Source: Cryptomeria japonica
Taxonomy: Eukaryota; Streptophyta; Pinopsida; Cupressales; Cupressaceae
Assembly (NCBI RefSeq): GCF_030272615.1
Contig: NC_081406.1
Coordinates: 463,788,072 to 463,852,071 of the forward strand
Direction of reading: 5' to 3'
Length of the DNA stretch: 64,000 nucleotides
Positions 23,340 through 34,620 of this stretch are shown one piece after another; position 1 is the stretch's first letter; every line of letters begins with the position of its first letter. The notes under the pieces are model-generated. The model did not search any database. It was not told where the DNA came from and saw only the letters and a list, made by a program, of their open reading frames with translations. The position numbers and the translations under genes were made by a program.

Positions 23340-24929
23340 CTATGATAACCTTATCTTGGAATGTTAGGGGCTACAATGTCTTTAACAAGAGCTGTCTAAT
23401 CAAGTGTTATTTTGATCAAACAAGACTAAATGTTGTTATGATTCTAAAATGTATCTTAACTCTCTAGAGGTGAATAAATTTGTTAAAAGTTTAAAATTTT
23501 GGTAGGGTTGCTTTAGTGAGACGAAATGGGCTTTGGGGGGCCTTGGGTTTTTGTGGATCTAATCACTATTAGGGTCAAGATGGTTGAGCAATGTAAGAAC
23601 TAATAGATGATCAAGATGGTTTCAAAGGACTTCATTGGGGGATTTATTTGCCTCAATGTGTATGGTCCAACTATTTTGATAAAAAAAAGAGAGTTGTGGC
23701 AGAATATAACGAATACTATTCAATATCATGGAAATTCAATTTTGATCATTGGAAGGGATTCCAATGCAACTCTTGAGGTTGTAGATAAGAGAGAAGGCGA
23801 GGTATATTTTGGGAAGATCCAAACACATTTTTAGAATTTTGTTGCTAATAGTGGTTTTATACAGGTCAAATATAATTTTGTTACTAATAGTGGTTTAGTA
23901 AAAGTCAAATATAACAAGGGTGATTTTACATGGACTAATAGGAGGAAAGGCTTCTTTAATATTGTTGAAAAGTTTGATTGTTTATTTCTTCCAAGGAAGT
24001 TGGCTGATCTTCCTATGATTTTTGAGGTAATGATCCTTCCCTACTTGGGTTTAGATCATTATCCAATCTCATTAAGGTTCCCTTCTAAATTTGAGAATAC
24101 GTGGCTTTGAGCTAATAGGTACAAAGACAAGATAAAACAGTAGTGGTTGAACACCCCTGTTCAAGAAGGTAATTAAGCTTTTATCTTTTTCAAAAGACTT
24201 CAATACATTACATCATTTTTGAAACAATGCATTTGATCTCATTTCAAAGATACCCTTGTTGAGAAACTTTGTCTTGATATAAAAATTGAAAAATTGGAAA
24301 ACAAATTTATACATAAAGGTATCAAAGAAGTGGATTTTGCTGAAGAAAAAATGTTAAATTCTCAATATTTAGAGGTTTTTGCTAGGGAGGAGATTTTTTG
24401 GAGATAGAAGTTGAGAGAGCATTGGTTGAAAGAAGGTGACCAAAACACAAATTCTTTTCATAACTCAGTGAAAACAAGAAGGTCATGTAATATTATTTAC
24501 ACCACTAAGAATATTGAAGGAGATTGGTTGGTTAATACTGAAGATGTCAATAATGAGGTGGTGAGTTTCTTTAAAAATATTTTATCTACAAATGGAATTA
24601 TAGAGTTAAGGGATTTTGGGGATATTTTGGAAGTTATCCTTTATTTGGATCCTGAAGAAAAAAATTCTATGCTTCAAGCCTCAATAGTTCGGAGAAAGTC
24701 AAGTGGACCCTTTTTTCTATGGATGGGGATAAAGCCCTTGGTCTAGATGGCATTTTGTCTTTGTTTTCCCCAAATTTTGGGATCTTTTGAAGGAGACTTT
24801 ATGGGGAGGGGGGGGGGTTTGAAGAGACTAGAGCATTTATTTTATGTTGAAGGATTTCGATAATACTATGATCACCATTATTTGAAAGAAATAAAATGAA
24901 TCATCATTTGATGATGTCATGTTGATCTC
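23340..24929 (+). pseudogene. LINE ORF2: endonuclease and start of reverse transcriptase
   Basis: ITLSWNVRGYN...LIKCYFDQTR (23345-23440) is the N-terminus of an APE-type endonuclease. LNVYGPT, ILIIGRDSNATLEVVDKREG (23655-23800) and LDHYPISLRF (24050-24080) are later endonuclease blocks; the usual GGDFN is altered to GRDSN. MREHWLKEGDQNTNSFHNSV (from 24411) is the conserved pre-RT segment. The reading then reaches the first RT block and stops. A 39-bp in-frame duplication lies at 23837-23914. Frameshifts and stops throughout. Confidence 0.72.
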
Positions 24930-25037
24930 ACTATGTATGTATGTATGTATGCATATATAAATATATACATACAAACATATATATAGATACATACATATAT
25001 AGATACATACATATACATATACATGTACATGTACATG

Positions 25038-25090
<53 letters not shown>

Positions 25091-25155
25091 GTACATGTGC
25101 ATGTACATATAGACATATACATGTACATATAGACATATACATACACATATACATA
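24930..25155. repeat. Hexanucleotide microsatellite (ACATAT/ACATGT)n with (TATG)n start
   Basis: Begins as (TATG)n, passes through an ATATATAC-type stretch, and becomes ACATAT and ACATGT hexamers from about 25005 to 25150. Open frames on both strands (Tyr-Met-Tyr-Val or Ile-His strings) are artefacts. Confidence 0.95.
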
Positions 25156-26152
25156 TGAAATATGTTTAAAAAGAAACCTTAATTACTTAAGATAATATTT
25201 AATTATTTTAATTTTTAAAATCTAATTTAAATTTAACAAAAAAAAATTGAAAAACAATTATATGTAGTTTTGAAAGTTGTTTATAAAACAAACTTCACAT
25301 AATATAAAAGAAAAAATGACCTTGTTGAATAGAGAAGATTAATATTTGCAACATACATATATCTAAGTGTATTCTTAATATTCCGACACTATGTTGCTTC
25401 AGATTCCAAACAGGTTATATGGATTGTGTTAATTTAAACATGGGCTATAAAATAAACCACAATAAAATTAATGGTTTGAAATTATGCGGACGAATACAAC
25501 AAAACACTACTAATTCTACCTAATCATAACTCTAAATACATATTATAACACTATTGGTAGGAACTTGACGCATTGAGTCTCTTGTTTCTGTAATGTCATT
25601 CAGATGATGCTTCATACATTCCATATCTTGAATTAAAATAGTTAGAAAAAATTCAATTTTTTTTATTTATGTAATGTTGGAAATTCTTTTCTTTATGAAA
25701 ATGTAAATTTTTTTTTTTAATGCTTTCTTTATGAAACAATGGTCACAATGCATCATGTTTTATATAGCGACATTATCATATCGTTTGCAATTGCATTTTA
25801 GGTACATTAAATTTAGGTTCAATACATTATAAATACTGATTTAAGTTTAATAAAATCCCATTCAAACATTAGTATATCATGTAGTGTTGCAATCATTAAT
25901 AATCACACCATTCAATTTAAAACATTTAAAAATAATATCATTACCTTGTTAGATAATTGCATCTTTATTTGCATTTTAGGTGCATGAAATAGGATCCCAT
26001 TCAAACATTAATTTTCTACGCGAATGGTCATGTAAGTCATCAATCAACCACACTATTTTGGTTTGTTATGTTTTTAGTGGTTAAATAAGGGTTTTCATTA
26101 CATTACATAGAACATTAGTGCATTTTGCATTCATTTAGTTGCATACCATTTA
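25156..26152. other. AT-rich spacer with a degenerate internal duplication
   Basis: No gene. TTGCATTTTAGGT(A/G)CAT occurs at about 25792 and 25971, and ATCCCATTCAAACATTA at about 25855 and 25995, hinting at an old tandem duplication of 140-180 bp. Ends at the breakpoint of element B. Confidence 0.5.
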
Positions 26153-29100
26153 GTTTTACTTCCTGGTGTTAATGCCTCTGAGATTTCCTTCTGTAGAGAT
26201 GCTAGATAATCCAATCTTGGACTTAGTTTAGATCTCAAGTATTTTGCCTTATTTATTATTGTCTCTTTCTCTTTCTCCTATTTAAGTAATTCTGTGTCAA
26301 AATTTGCTAACCTATCTTCAAAAATAGATAATGAATCTAGTGAGTTGACAAAATTGTCTGCAAGCTTGTTTATCTCTTCCTGTGTCTTTCTTATCTTGTT
26401 GTCTATATCTATAGTCAGGAAGTTTGTTTTGCATGTGTCTTTGTACAGGTTTTTATACTCTTTTAACAAACTACACAGTTCCCGTAGAAGTGTGTCAAAA
26501 TCTCTGTTACACTTCTTAATTTCTTCCTCAAAGAATTTCTATTTCTCCTTTTCTACAATGTCCTTTACAGATTCTACCTTTATTTGCTCAATATTTCCAG
26601 AAATGTATTTACATAGTGTATCCAACTGTCCTAAAGAATCTTTATTATCTATATTACAATTAGGAGCTATTGTTTTCAAAAATGGTATTGAATCATCTAT
26701 TGCTTTGTAAGCTTGTGAGCTATAGTCAGTTATTTTCTTGATGGATTCAAGTAATACCTCAGTCACATTTGTTGACCTTGATGGTGACCCAACAAACTGA
26801 GTACCGGTTGAAGTGACCATGCTTGTATTGACGTCTGGCAAGTCAGTTTGTGTCTGCATTTCCTTTAGCACTGGTTTTCCTGCTTCATTTCTTACCAGTG
26901 GCATCTGTTCTAGAGCCTTTAGCTTTGTCAGTTTCTCTGTTTGTGCTTCAGATTTCATCCTTTTCCCTGTATCCGCTGCCAGTTGCTCTGTATTTCCTAT
27001 TACTGGAGGCTCTTTGGCTATATCTAATTTTTCACTTGGGTCTTTATCAACTATTATGTTGATCTTTTGGGTATCAACATTTATAGTGAATAGGACTTCA
27101 GGATTTGTATTGCTATCCTCTATATCCATGCTTTTAGCTGCCAGTTGGTTTTCAGGGATTGTAATTTTTATAGGTGGAGGTAGGTTATCTTTAACCTTTA
27201 TGCTTAGAGTTCCACCAATTTTCCCTTTCCCTTTCTCCTTATCCTTCTGATATACCTTAGTAGGCTTGGGATTCCTATATTCTTCTTGTTTTTCTTTTTC
27301 AACCAAAAATATGTCCCAACCATCTTCTGTTTCCTCTGAAACCACTGTAACTCTACCTGCCATCAGTGAGATTTGCCGGTGTGCAGTGGAAAAAACTATC
27401 CGGCTAGCCTGAGCTATCAGATCATCAATATCTTTTGGTGAGTTTACCAGATATACAACAAGTAGTTTTTCTATTTTTTTTTTCTTGTCCAGTTCAATTA
27501 CTCCTTACCTTTTAGCCTCAAGTCTTTTGTATAAGTCATTAGGAATTTCATTTAAGACTTGCAACAAAAACTTTTTAAACATGTCCATGTGTAATATTAC
27601 ACTCTCCTCAACTTGCCCTTTCTCATCAGCCGATAGGGTGTCATAAATTTTCCCTATGTTCTTCAGTTTTCCTTCCTCTTTGATCTCATTTAAAAAAATG
27701 TCTAAAGGTGACAAGTCAGTTTTTGCCTTTTTCTTTTTCTTAGGGGTCAGTTTCTTTTTAGGTGTGACCTTTCTGACCAGAGATCTCACAGCTTGTTGCT
27801 TCTGCCTTGTCCTTCTAGGTGAAGGAGTGGTTGCCAGTGAGGGATCTCTTTTCCTAACAACTCTTTTAAAGGTTTTTGGCATATCACCTTCTGAGGAAGT
27901 ACCTACCGGTGATAGATGAGCTTCAGGTTGTGGGGCTGCCAACTCATCTTCAGTTATGCTGGTTTTCTTTAATATATCTTCCTTAATGGCTTTTGCTTGT
28001 TTGGATCCTTTCCTCACAAATGCCTCAACCTTTTCCACTCTTTTCTTTGATTGAATTTTGCTTTCTAAGGTTTCAGCACTACCAAATATTTCATCTTTAG
28101 GTTCATTGGGGGCTTCCAGAAGTGCTTTTGCATAGGTTTCAACTATGTGGTCATATATTTCATAGCTCATTTCTATTACCTAGATTGTCCTGGGGATGAC
28201 TGCTTCCATCCATATTTCATCCTTTTTTATAACAAAGCATATATCATCTTTGTATTTGTCTACAATCTTCTATGATAACCTTGTCCTTTTCTTCATTTTT
28301 GTCTTTAGTGCTTGGAAAATGTCATGAATGTTGTTTTCCTTATTCTCACCCATGGTATTGAACAGTTCTATCAGTTGCTTTCGTATCGGTATGTCATATC
28401 TGAAATCTTTATATCCTATACCGGGAACTTGTTTTGTTATATGAAGCATTAGACACACTAACAGATTTCCAAATCTTAAGGTTCCTTTCTTATCCTTCTT
28501 TATCTTTCCAAATATTGTCCATCAGTTCATCCTTTAGGCATTCTTAGATGTCAATTTTTGCATTGTTGGTTATTATGTCATAAGCACTCTTGATGTATAA
28601 ACTTGAAACTGAGTTGAGTCTATTGGCATGAGTGGCTTTGTAACCTAATATCATGCTTATGAATCTCACATTTGTATCCTTTACATCATTAACCCTTAAA
28701 GATCTTTTATCAGATGTTGCACCTGTTAGGTCAATGACTAAATCATTTGAAACTTTCTTGTTTTTATCTGGTCTTTTACCAGTGGCCGGTAACCCTGTGA
28801 TAGCCTTTACTGCTTTCTTGATGATCTAATGAATTGTATCTAACCAAAAAAATTCCCCATGAACTCTGCTTAATACTATCCTAATCGCATTCTTAGGAAA
28901 TTCAGGAATACTAAGGATTTCTGTGAATCCTAGGGTTTCAATGATTTTGTGTTGAGCTTTAATATTGCCGGTATCATCACATATCTCGGTTTTGTACATG
29001 GTTTTGATTTCCTCATCTCCTAGCTCTTCAGTATTGCAGTGAATATACATTCTAGGGTCTTCAGCATATACAACACCTTTAGGGATTTGAGAGAATGCAC

Positions 29101-29218
29101 CTAAGGTATCATCTTTCTTTTCTATTTCAGGGACCAATTGAAATACGGGCCTAGGTCTTTTAATTACTTCCACAATAGTAGGGTTCACTATGTATTCAAT
29201 TGCAGAGGGGGATGCCAT
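26153..29218 (-). pseudogene. Element B ORF2: unknown protein (family shared with A and C)
   Basis: Starts at an ATG at 29218 (MASPSAIEYIVNPTIVEV), about 135 bp after an internal TATA box. The first frame runs to about 28500 through VIKRPRPVFQLVPEIEKKDD, RIVLSRVHGEFFWLDTIH and MILGYKATHANRLNSV. The frame then shifts, and from 28170 to the breakpoint it is constant: a basic segment TPKKKLTPKKKKKAKTD (about 27740), a proline/threonine-rich linker (27360-26880) and a C-terminal coiled coil (26700-26290). No enzyme motif is visible. The lysine-rich block looks like a nuclear localisation signal, and the coiled coil suggests oligomerisation. It is about 92-95% alike to ORF2 of C by eye. Confidence 0.75.
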
Positions 29219-29352
29219 GATAAAATACCTTTTTTTGTCTTGGATGAATGATTGCTTGGAGTGTGCTTGCTTCTTGCTCGAAATGCCTTAGCTCAGAGAT
29301 CTTCACGCTCTCTGAAAGTTTGAAATCATGGTGAAATGAAATGGAGCGAAAA

Positions 29353-29396
29353 CCTTATTTTATAAAGTCTTTTTCGCTACCTACCACATTAATTGC
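29353..29396 (-). promoter_or_regulatory. Internal TATA-type promoter of element B
   Basis: On the minus strand GCAATTAATGTGGTAGGT is followed by TTTATAAAATAAGG, then about 135 bp of leader to the ORF2 ATG at 29218. The same two blocks in the same order precede ORF2 of element A (4522-4557). Confidence 0.55.
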
Positions 29397-29521
29397 TTGC
29401 CGGTAATGTATTCACTTAACTTTATTTGCTGGTAATAAGTGATTTTCAACTTCTTTTCTTTAACCGAGGGAATAATAGTACATGTTTCATTTGATTGCCA
29501 AACCCTCAAGATAATTTTTGT

Positions 29522-30678
29522 TCAATTAGATGAAGAACTTCCTGCCAGTGGAACACTGCTCTGTCCTGCTAGTGGAGCATCACATTGTCCTGCTGGTGGA
29601 GCATTTGTTGGTTCTACTGGTGGAGGAGTATTCCCAAATTTTAGATCAGCTTTTCTAATCCATTGCTTTGAGAATTCTTGCTTAACCTCTTCAACCTTTT
29701 CTTTACCTTTCAAGCTAGTATTTTTGTTGTCTACCAGTGTACCTTTACTTCTACAAAATTTAGCAATATGACCAATCTTGTTACATGCATACAAGTTACG
29801 TTATTTTTTTGAATAGCTTTCCCACAACCTATGCCAGTTTGTGTTCTGCATTGATTTGATAAATGTCCAAATCTTCCACAATCATAACATCTTACATTCA
29901 TTCTGCAGTTTTCAGAGTTCTGACCAACTTTGTTGCATTTGGAGCATTGACTAGTGGGAGGATTGATATTCTGATAATTCCTAGATCTATATTCGCTTGC
30001 CCTATGACCATATTTATTACAGTTAAAGCATTTTCCATTGAATTTATAAGTATTAGGAGGTCTTACCGGTTTACTGTGATCCTGAGTATCTGCAGTCTTG
30101 GAGCTTTCTCCAACTTCAAATCCAATTCCAGAAGTGTCACCTTTGGGTCTTTGATTCTTCAATAAGGTACCAAGTTCTTCTGAGGTTTTCTTGAATTTTT
30201 CTTTGTTTTGATTTGCAGTTTCCAATTCCGTTTCCAAGATTTCTTTTTGTCTCATTAGTTCATTTGAGTCATTCTGAGTATGCATCAGATCTATCTTCAA
30301 CATGTCTTTTTCATAGCTAAGTCTTGTGTTCTCATTTGCTACATCACTTAGTCTTTTGGTCAATTCTTCTTCATTCTTCTTTCTATCCTCAATCTCTTTG
30401 CAAAATCTCATAGTCATATCCTACATTTCATTTTTTGTTGTCATGATCTCTTGTTTCAACTTGCTTATCATATCATTAAGTGATTCCTTTTCATCATTCT
30501 CATTTTGCAATTTTTCATAAAGTTCTCTTCCCTTATTTCTTGTAACAGTAAGATTTTCTTGAAGTGCCTGAATGATATCCTGAGCTTCTTTTAAATCATC
30601 TTCTAATTTGATATTTTTCAACTTCTCTGTATCATAGTCAGTAAGAGCTCCTTCAAGTTGCTTCATTAGATTTTCCAT
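29522..30678 (-). pseudogene. Element B ORF1: coiled-coil and zinc-knuckle gag-like protein
   Basis: ATG at 30678 (MENLMKQLEGALTDYDTEKL), about 57 bp inside the primer site. A long coiled coil (30678-30180) is followed by knuckles CFNCNKYGHRASEY (last Cys lost), CSKCNKVGQNSENC (His to Gln), an intact CYDCGRFGHLSNQC, and YACNKIGHIAKFC, in which the first Cys codon is destroyed by a 1-base deletion that shifts the frame at about 29790. A Pro/Ala/Gly-rich tail with three PLAG-type repeats ends the protein (29522-29620). One stop lies at 30418-30420. Same architecture as ORF1 of A. Confidence 0.8.
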
Positions 30679-30734
30679 TTTTACCAGTGTCAAGATCTTC
30701 CTCAAGCTGTTAGGCTACTGAAAATAGAGGACCA

Positions 30735-30747
30735 GGCTCTGATACCA
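30735..30747 (-). promoter_or_regulatory. Primer binding site of element B
   Basis: TGGTATCAGAGCC on the minus strand, two bases inside the LTR end at 30750; initiator-Met tRNA type. Confidence 0.9.
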
Positions 30748-30749
30748 AT

Positions 30750-31559
30750 TGTTAGGGTTCCCACAGATACTGAGAGGGGGGGGGGTGAATTAGTATCTGA
30801 CTGGTATTAAATTTTCTTAAGATAAAACATGCAGAACATAAAGTAACAGTGTACCGGTATGCAAGAATTAATGTAATAAACAAAATAAAAAACATCGACA
30901 TGAAAAGAACACCATAACACAAGATGTTTAATGAGAAAACCCGGTGTGGGAAAAACCTTAGTGGGATTTGTGACCCACAATATTCACATACTGGCCAATA
31001 AGAGAATATTACTTACAATAGGGGCCTGCACATGCAGGAAGGCCAACTGCCTAGAGCGCACTGGTCAGTGAGAAGTCACATTGACTTATAATGAGGATTA
31101 TGCTAATCCAATATTCTGTATTGCCTTACAATAGCATCTTCAATGCCAGATTCAGTACCGGTTCTTGCTTTGTTCTTTACATATACCCTTGACCTACAAT
31201 TCGCACATTAGGTCTACCTAATAATTTTCTTTATGCTCGCTACCCTTCTCCTACAAATGTCTATAATGATCTCCTTTATATACAAGAGTCATTTTACAAT
31301 TTGCCAAGTCGGCTTACAATAATAAACAAAATATTACATATCAAAAATCATGTCGGCCTCTGTGTCGGTATACATGTTTTCTTCTGTACCGATGTCGGTG
31401 CCGATGTAGAGTGGTCTTGTTCATGCTGATGCACTATCTTGATTGAATAATTCTTTGTCAGTAGAATGTCTTGCCGGTGCCATAGGATTGCAAGGTTGCC
31501 ATCAATGAAAAAACCTTCAATCACACACAATGTCTCATTGGAGTGTCCATATGCCAACA
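30750..31559 (-). repeat. 5' LTR of element B
   Basis: 810 bp, starting TGTTGGCATATGG (31559 downward) and ending CCCTAACA. Nearly the same as the 805-bp LTR of C (50945-51749). Holds the GTGGG/CCCAC hairpin (30961-30978) and the C-rich-loop hairpin (30766-30797). Confidence 0.88.
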
Positions 31560-32660
31560 AAGCCCTCTTAATCCCCAGCTCCCCCTCAAATCTCTGAGAC
31601 CTCTCCCTTGCAACATCCCTCCCTCACAGTTCCTCCTCCAACCTCTGCTCCCACTCCTTGACCAGCATGTTATACTCTATCTAAGAGACCCAACATGGCT
31701 GCAATGACACCTATCCCTCTACCTGCTAGGATTGTCCGCCCTCATCATCGTGTACCTTTATCTCTTGTATATCCATGGGCTCCCACCTATCCTCCCCTCC
31801 CTCCTCCTCTATCCTCATCCCACTAATCTGTGTTTTTGGTGGTTGAACTTGTAGTGGTCCCCCCCACTCAAGGTAATTGTTTTCCCCTCCTTTGCAGAAC
31901 ATGTCTCTGTTCCCTAACTCTCTATACTCCCCCTCCTGCTACTGCTCTGTATGCGGGCCCATTTTTCTCTTTACCTACTACCTCATCAACTAATGGTCGC
32001 AGTTCATCCTCCTCCAAGACCCTGGGTATATTCAGCCACACTGGTCTATGGGCCTCCCACCAATAAGTGTATGCACATGTGCATCCTGGATCCTCCTATC
32101 CTAAACTCTCATTGGCCTCATCACTGCAATATGCTCCCAAGCCTATACGTGTAGCAGTGTGACAACTATGTCAAGCTTCCTATAACCTTAATATACACAA
32201 AGATGAATTTCATGGAATAGCTGACCAAGCATCACTGCTTCCCATGTATAGGTCGCACAGTCTTCCACCATATAGTACACACAACGAGCCCAACCAATGG
32301 AAAATCCATGTCTGTTGAGGTTTGGCATAATCCATCCACTAAACAATCCGCATATAAATAATACCAAACAAGGAATATGTTGTATCTGCATCACCTCCCA
32401 AAGTGCATCTGTGTACCCTCCATTGATAATGCATCATACTCACACACTTGGCATAGGTAGTATTCCCCCCATCTAGTCTATACTCGGGGACTATGCCTCT
32501 GATGGGGATATTCAAGATCCTCTAGACATCTAATAATATGATCGTTGCCACCCCAATCGACAGATGGAACATGCATGTCTAGTTGTCCCAACACTCTATG
32601 AGTGTTGTCATCATTGCAGTATGCACTCTGATCCACAACCATCTCCCCACAAACCTCATG
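31560..32660 (-). pseudogene. PMD pseudogene copy 2, interrupted by element B
   Basis: Minus-strand reading, with frameshifts: CMFHLSIGVATIILLDV-stop-RILNIPIRG (32580-32500, equivalent to the TFH..GE.TITLED block), then IGWARCVYYMVEDCATYTWE (32290-32230) and LLHV-stop-AWEHIAVMRP (about 32155-32110), the counterpart of LLQVWAYEHL in copy 1. The coiled-coil tail (IEYNMLVKEWEQRLEEEL, DVARERSQRFEGELG) reaches 31560, where element B begins, so the C-terminus is lost. Like copy 1 it is antisense to a following gypsy-type LTR (33650). Confidence 0.68.
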
Positions 32661-33649
32661 CCTACTGTGCTTAGAATCTCCCTCACATTCGCCCTCAGTC
32701 ATCTATATAGCCTCATCATCAAAGGCCAATGCTCTCATGATGTGAGCAGTCCTGCCTTCTCTTGTAACCAAGTAATTCACCTTATTAGCCTATTTATTTT
32801 GTCTTGTTATAGTCTATTCTACCTTATTTATATCCTATCCCATCTATGGGGCATGTGTGCACCCCCTTGAACCCCTTTGAGTCTTTCCCCATCCCCTATT
32901 TTCCTCTCCCTATCGTCCCCAATGGAAATGCCAATCCCCCCAATGAAGACATCAAACCCATGGCGCATGCATCATGCCACATGCAGCGACATTGAAATAT
33001 AGTCTCCACCCCCATTCACTCCCCTTGCGGCAGACCGGCATCTGCATGGACGTTAATTCAGCCATGCAGGTGGTGTTCCCCTTCCAACCCCTCTTCAATG
33101 CCTACATAGGCATTAACCACCTACAAAAATGTCGATCCCTATGTGGATATGTTGAAATGACGATCAATGTCTCTGCCCTACCCACTTGCTAATCTCTTTT
33201 AATACCCTAATACATGCCCTACCTACTAAATCAAAAAGTGGGGTCTAGGTACATACCTATGGGCCATACTCGGTCGGTCGCTCATGTCATCTAACCCTCT
33301 TTGTGTTGTGCTCATGGTGTGGGATGTGGTCCATCTTGCTCCTAGGCCTCTGTGCTCTCCAAGTCTTGTAAATGTGTATGTGACAATGACCCTTCCTTGG
33401 GCCTTGTGTGGCTTATATAGGGCCCCGCATGGCCCTGTTTTCTCGTACTTCTTCCATCTTCCTCATTTTCTCTCATTTTTTCTTTTCCTTTCTCGCCTTC
33501 TCTTCTGCCTTGTTCATTTTCTTCATTTTTTGATAATTTCCCCAAAAATTCTCGAGGGGGCATATACCACCCGCATCTTCATGTTGGGGCACCCTTTTCT
33601 TTTCTTTTACCCATCGCCTATTTTGTTGCTGCATAAAAGAGGGGCAAAA
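32661..33649 (-). other. Upstream region of PMD copy 2, reaching a gypsy-type polypurine tract
   Basis: No ORF supported. Shares ordered short blocks with 10850-11237 (CTCGAGGGGG(C)ATAT at about 33550, AAAGAGGGGCAAAA at 33636-33649). The latter is a plausible PPT on the plus strand. Confidence 0.5.
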
Positions 33650-34620
33650 TGTAGATGTCTAAAATAAATTAAATATTTAATTAATTCATCCTTCCTACTA
33701 GTTAATCAACTTAATTATGTTATCCTTTATTCTTCTCAGTATTAATTAAATCTAATTTAATTAATTATGTCACTATAGTCCAATAATTGATTTATTAAAT
33801 AAATAAATTATTCCCTATTCTTCTAAAGTCCTGAAAATTAATTAATTCTTCTAAATTCCCTTTAATTAAATTAATTAACTAATCACGTGACTCCTACAAA
33901 CTACTTACCTCTAATCCTCACTTATCCTAATTAATTCTTATAGAAGCTCACTTAACATTATTTCCTAGTTTCTAATTCCTCCACTCATTCTCTCTTCTCT
34001 TGTCAAGTCCTCCTACTTCCCCACTTGTCTTCTAATCCCTTATTAATTTTCCTAATCACCCTCTCTAATCATTTTATAGTGGCTAATCCTCATGATTAGC
34101 CACAAAGTCAACCAATTTCCATAAATGGCTTGTCCCCTCTCAACCCCCAACCTTAAATGCACCAACTTTGGTCATTTCAAGGATTTGAAAATTTCTCATT
34201 CTCCCATGCACTCTCATCTTCCCAAGGAATTTTTAATTCCTTTTCCCATTTCTTTCCCCATACATCTCAATATTTGGGAATTTTAAATTCCCTTGTCCTC
34301 CCCCCAGGAATTTTTAATTCTTTTATGTTTTCCCCATGTACTTGAGGATCTCTTCCCCATGTACATTGTGGAGTGTGGAGACAACAAATGCCTTTATGGA
34401 AAATCTCTTGGTCTCCACACCATGTCCCTTCAATCCATGTCCCCACCTTGTTTCAATCTCCACCCTTGATCTACTTTCAATCTCAACCATCTTCAAATTT
34501 ATAAATTGGGGTCTCCTCCCCTTCATTTCTCATCTCATTTTCAAGTAATCGTATGCTACTCATCTAGATTTTGAATTCCATCTTGTGCATCCATACTATA
34601 GGTAATTTTAGTTATTACCC
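33650..34620 (+). repeat. Probable gypsy-type LTR next to PMD copy 2
   Basis: Starts TGTAGATGTCTAAAATAA right after a purine tract. AT-rich first part with (TTAA) runs, then TTTATAAATT at about 34497-34506 as a TATA box. The distal end is not defined and the LTR may extend well beyond 34620. Confidence 0.45.

Larger units (their letters stand above)
21166..24929 (+). mobile_element. LINE (L1-type non-LTR retrotransposon), 3'-truncated relic
   Basis: ORF1 with a DUF4283-like domain and a CCHC knuckle is followed by an endonuclease and the start of reverse transcriptase, all on the plus strand and heavily mutated. The RT reading stops at the block corresponding to FRPISL (here DVMLISL, about 24900-24929), exactly where a microsatellite begins. 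The catalytic RT core, the 3' end and the poly-A are missing. 5' truncation is normal for LINEs; loss of the 3' end implies a later deletion or rearrangement. Confidence 0.75.
26153..31559 (-). mobile_element. Element B: pol-less copia-type element, 3'-truncated
   Basis: Minus orientation: 5' LTR (31559 to 30750), primer site, ORF1 with zinc knuckles, spacer with TATA box, ORF2. Comparison with element C shows that homology stops at 26153 (AGTAAAAC), so the end of ORF2, the PPT and the 3' LTR are lost. The LTR edge at 31559 abuts the coiled-coil end of PMD copy 2. Nucleotide similarity to C is high across ORF2 and the LTR, so B and C are members of one subfamily; A is a distant relative with the same layout. 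Confidence 0.85.

Noticed and set aside
24837-25154. Several overlapping ORFs of Tyr-Met-Val or Ile-His repeats
   Set aside because: Translation of a hexamer microsatellite.
26294-27250. Plus-strand ORFs of 138 and 145 codons, hydrophobic, resembling membrane proteins
   Set aside because: They are antisense shadows of ORF2 of element B; the same shadows appear opposite ORF2 of element C.
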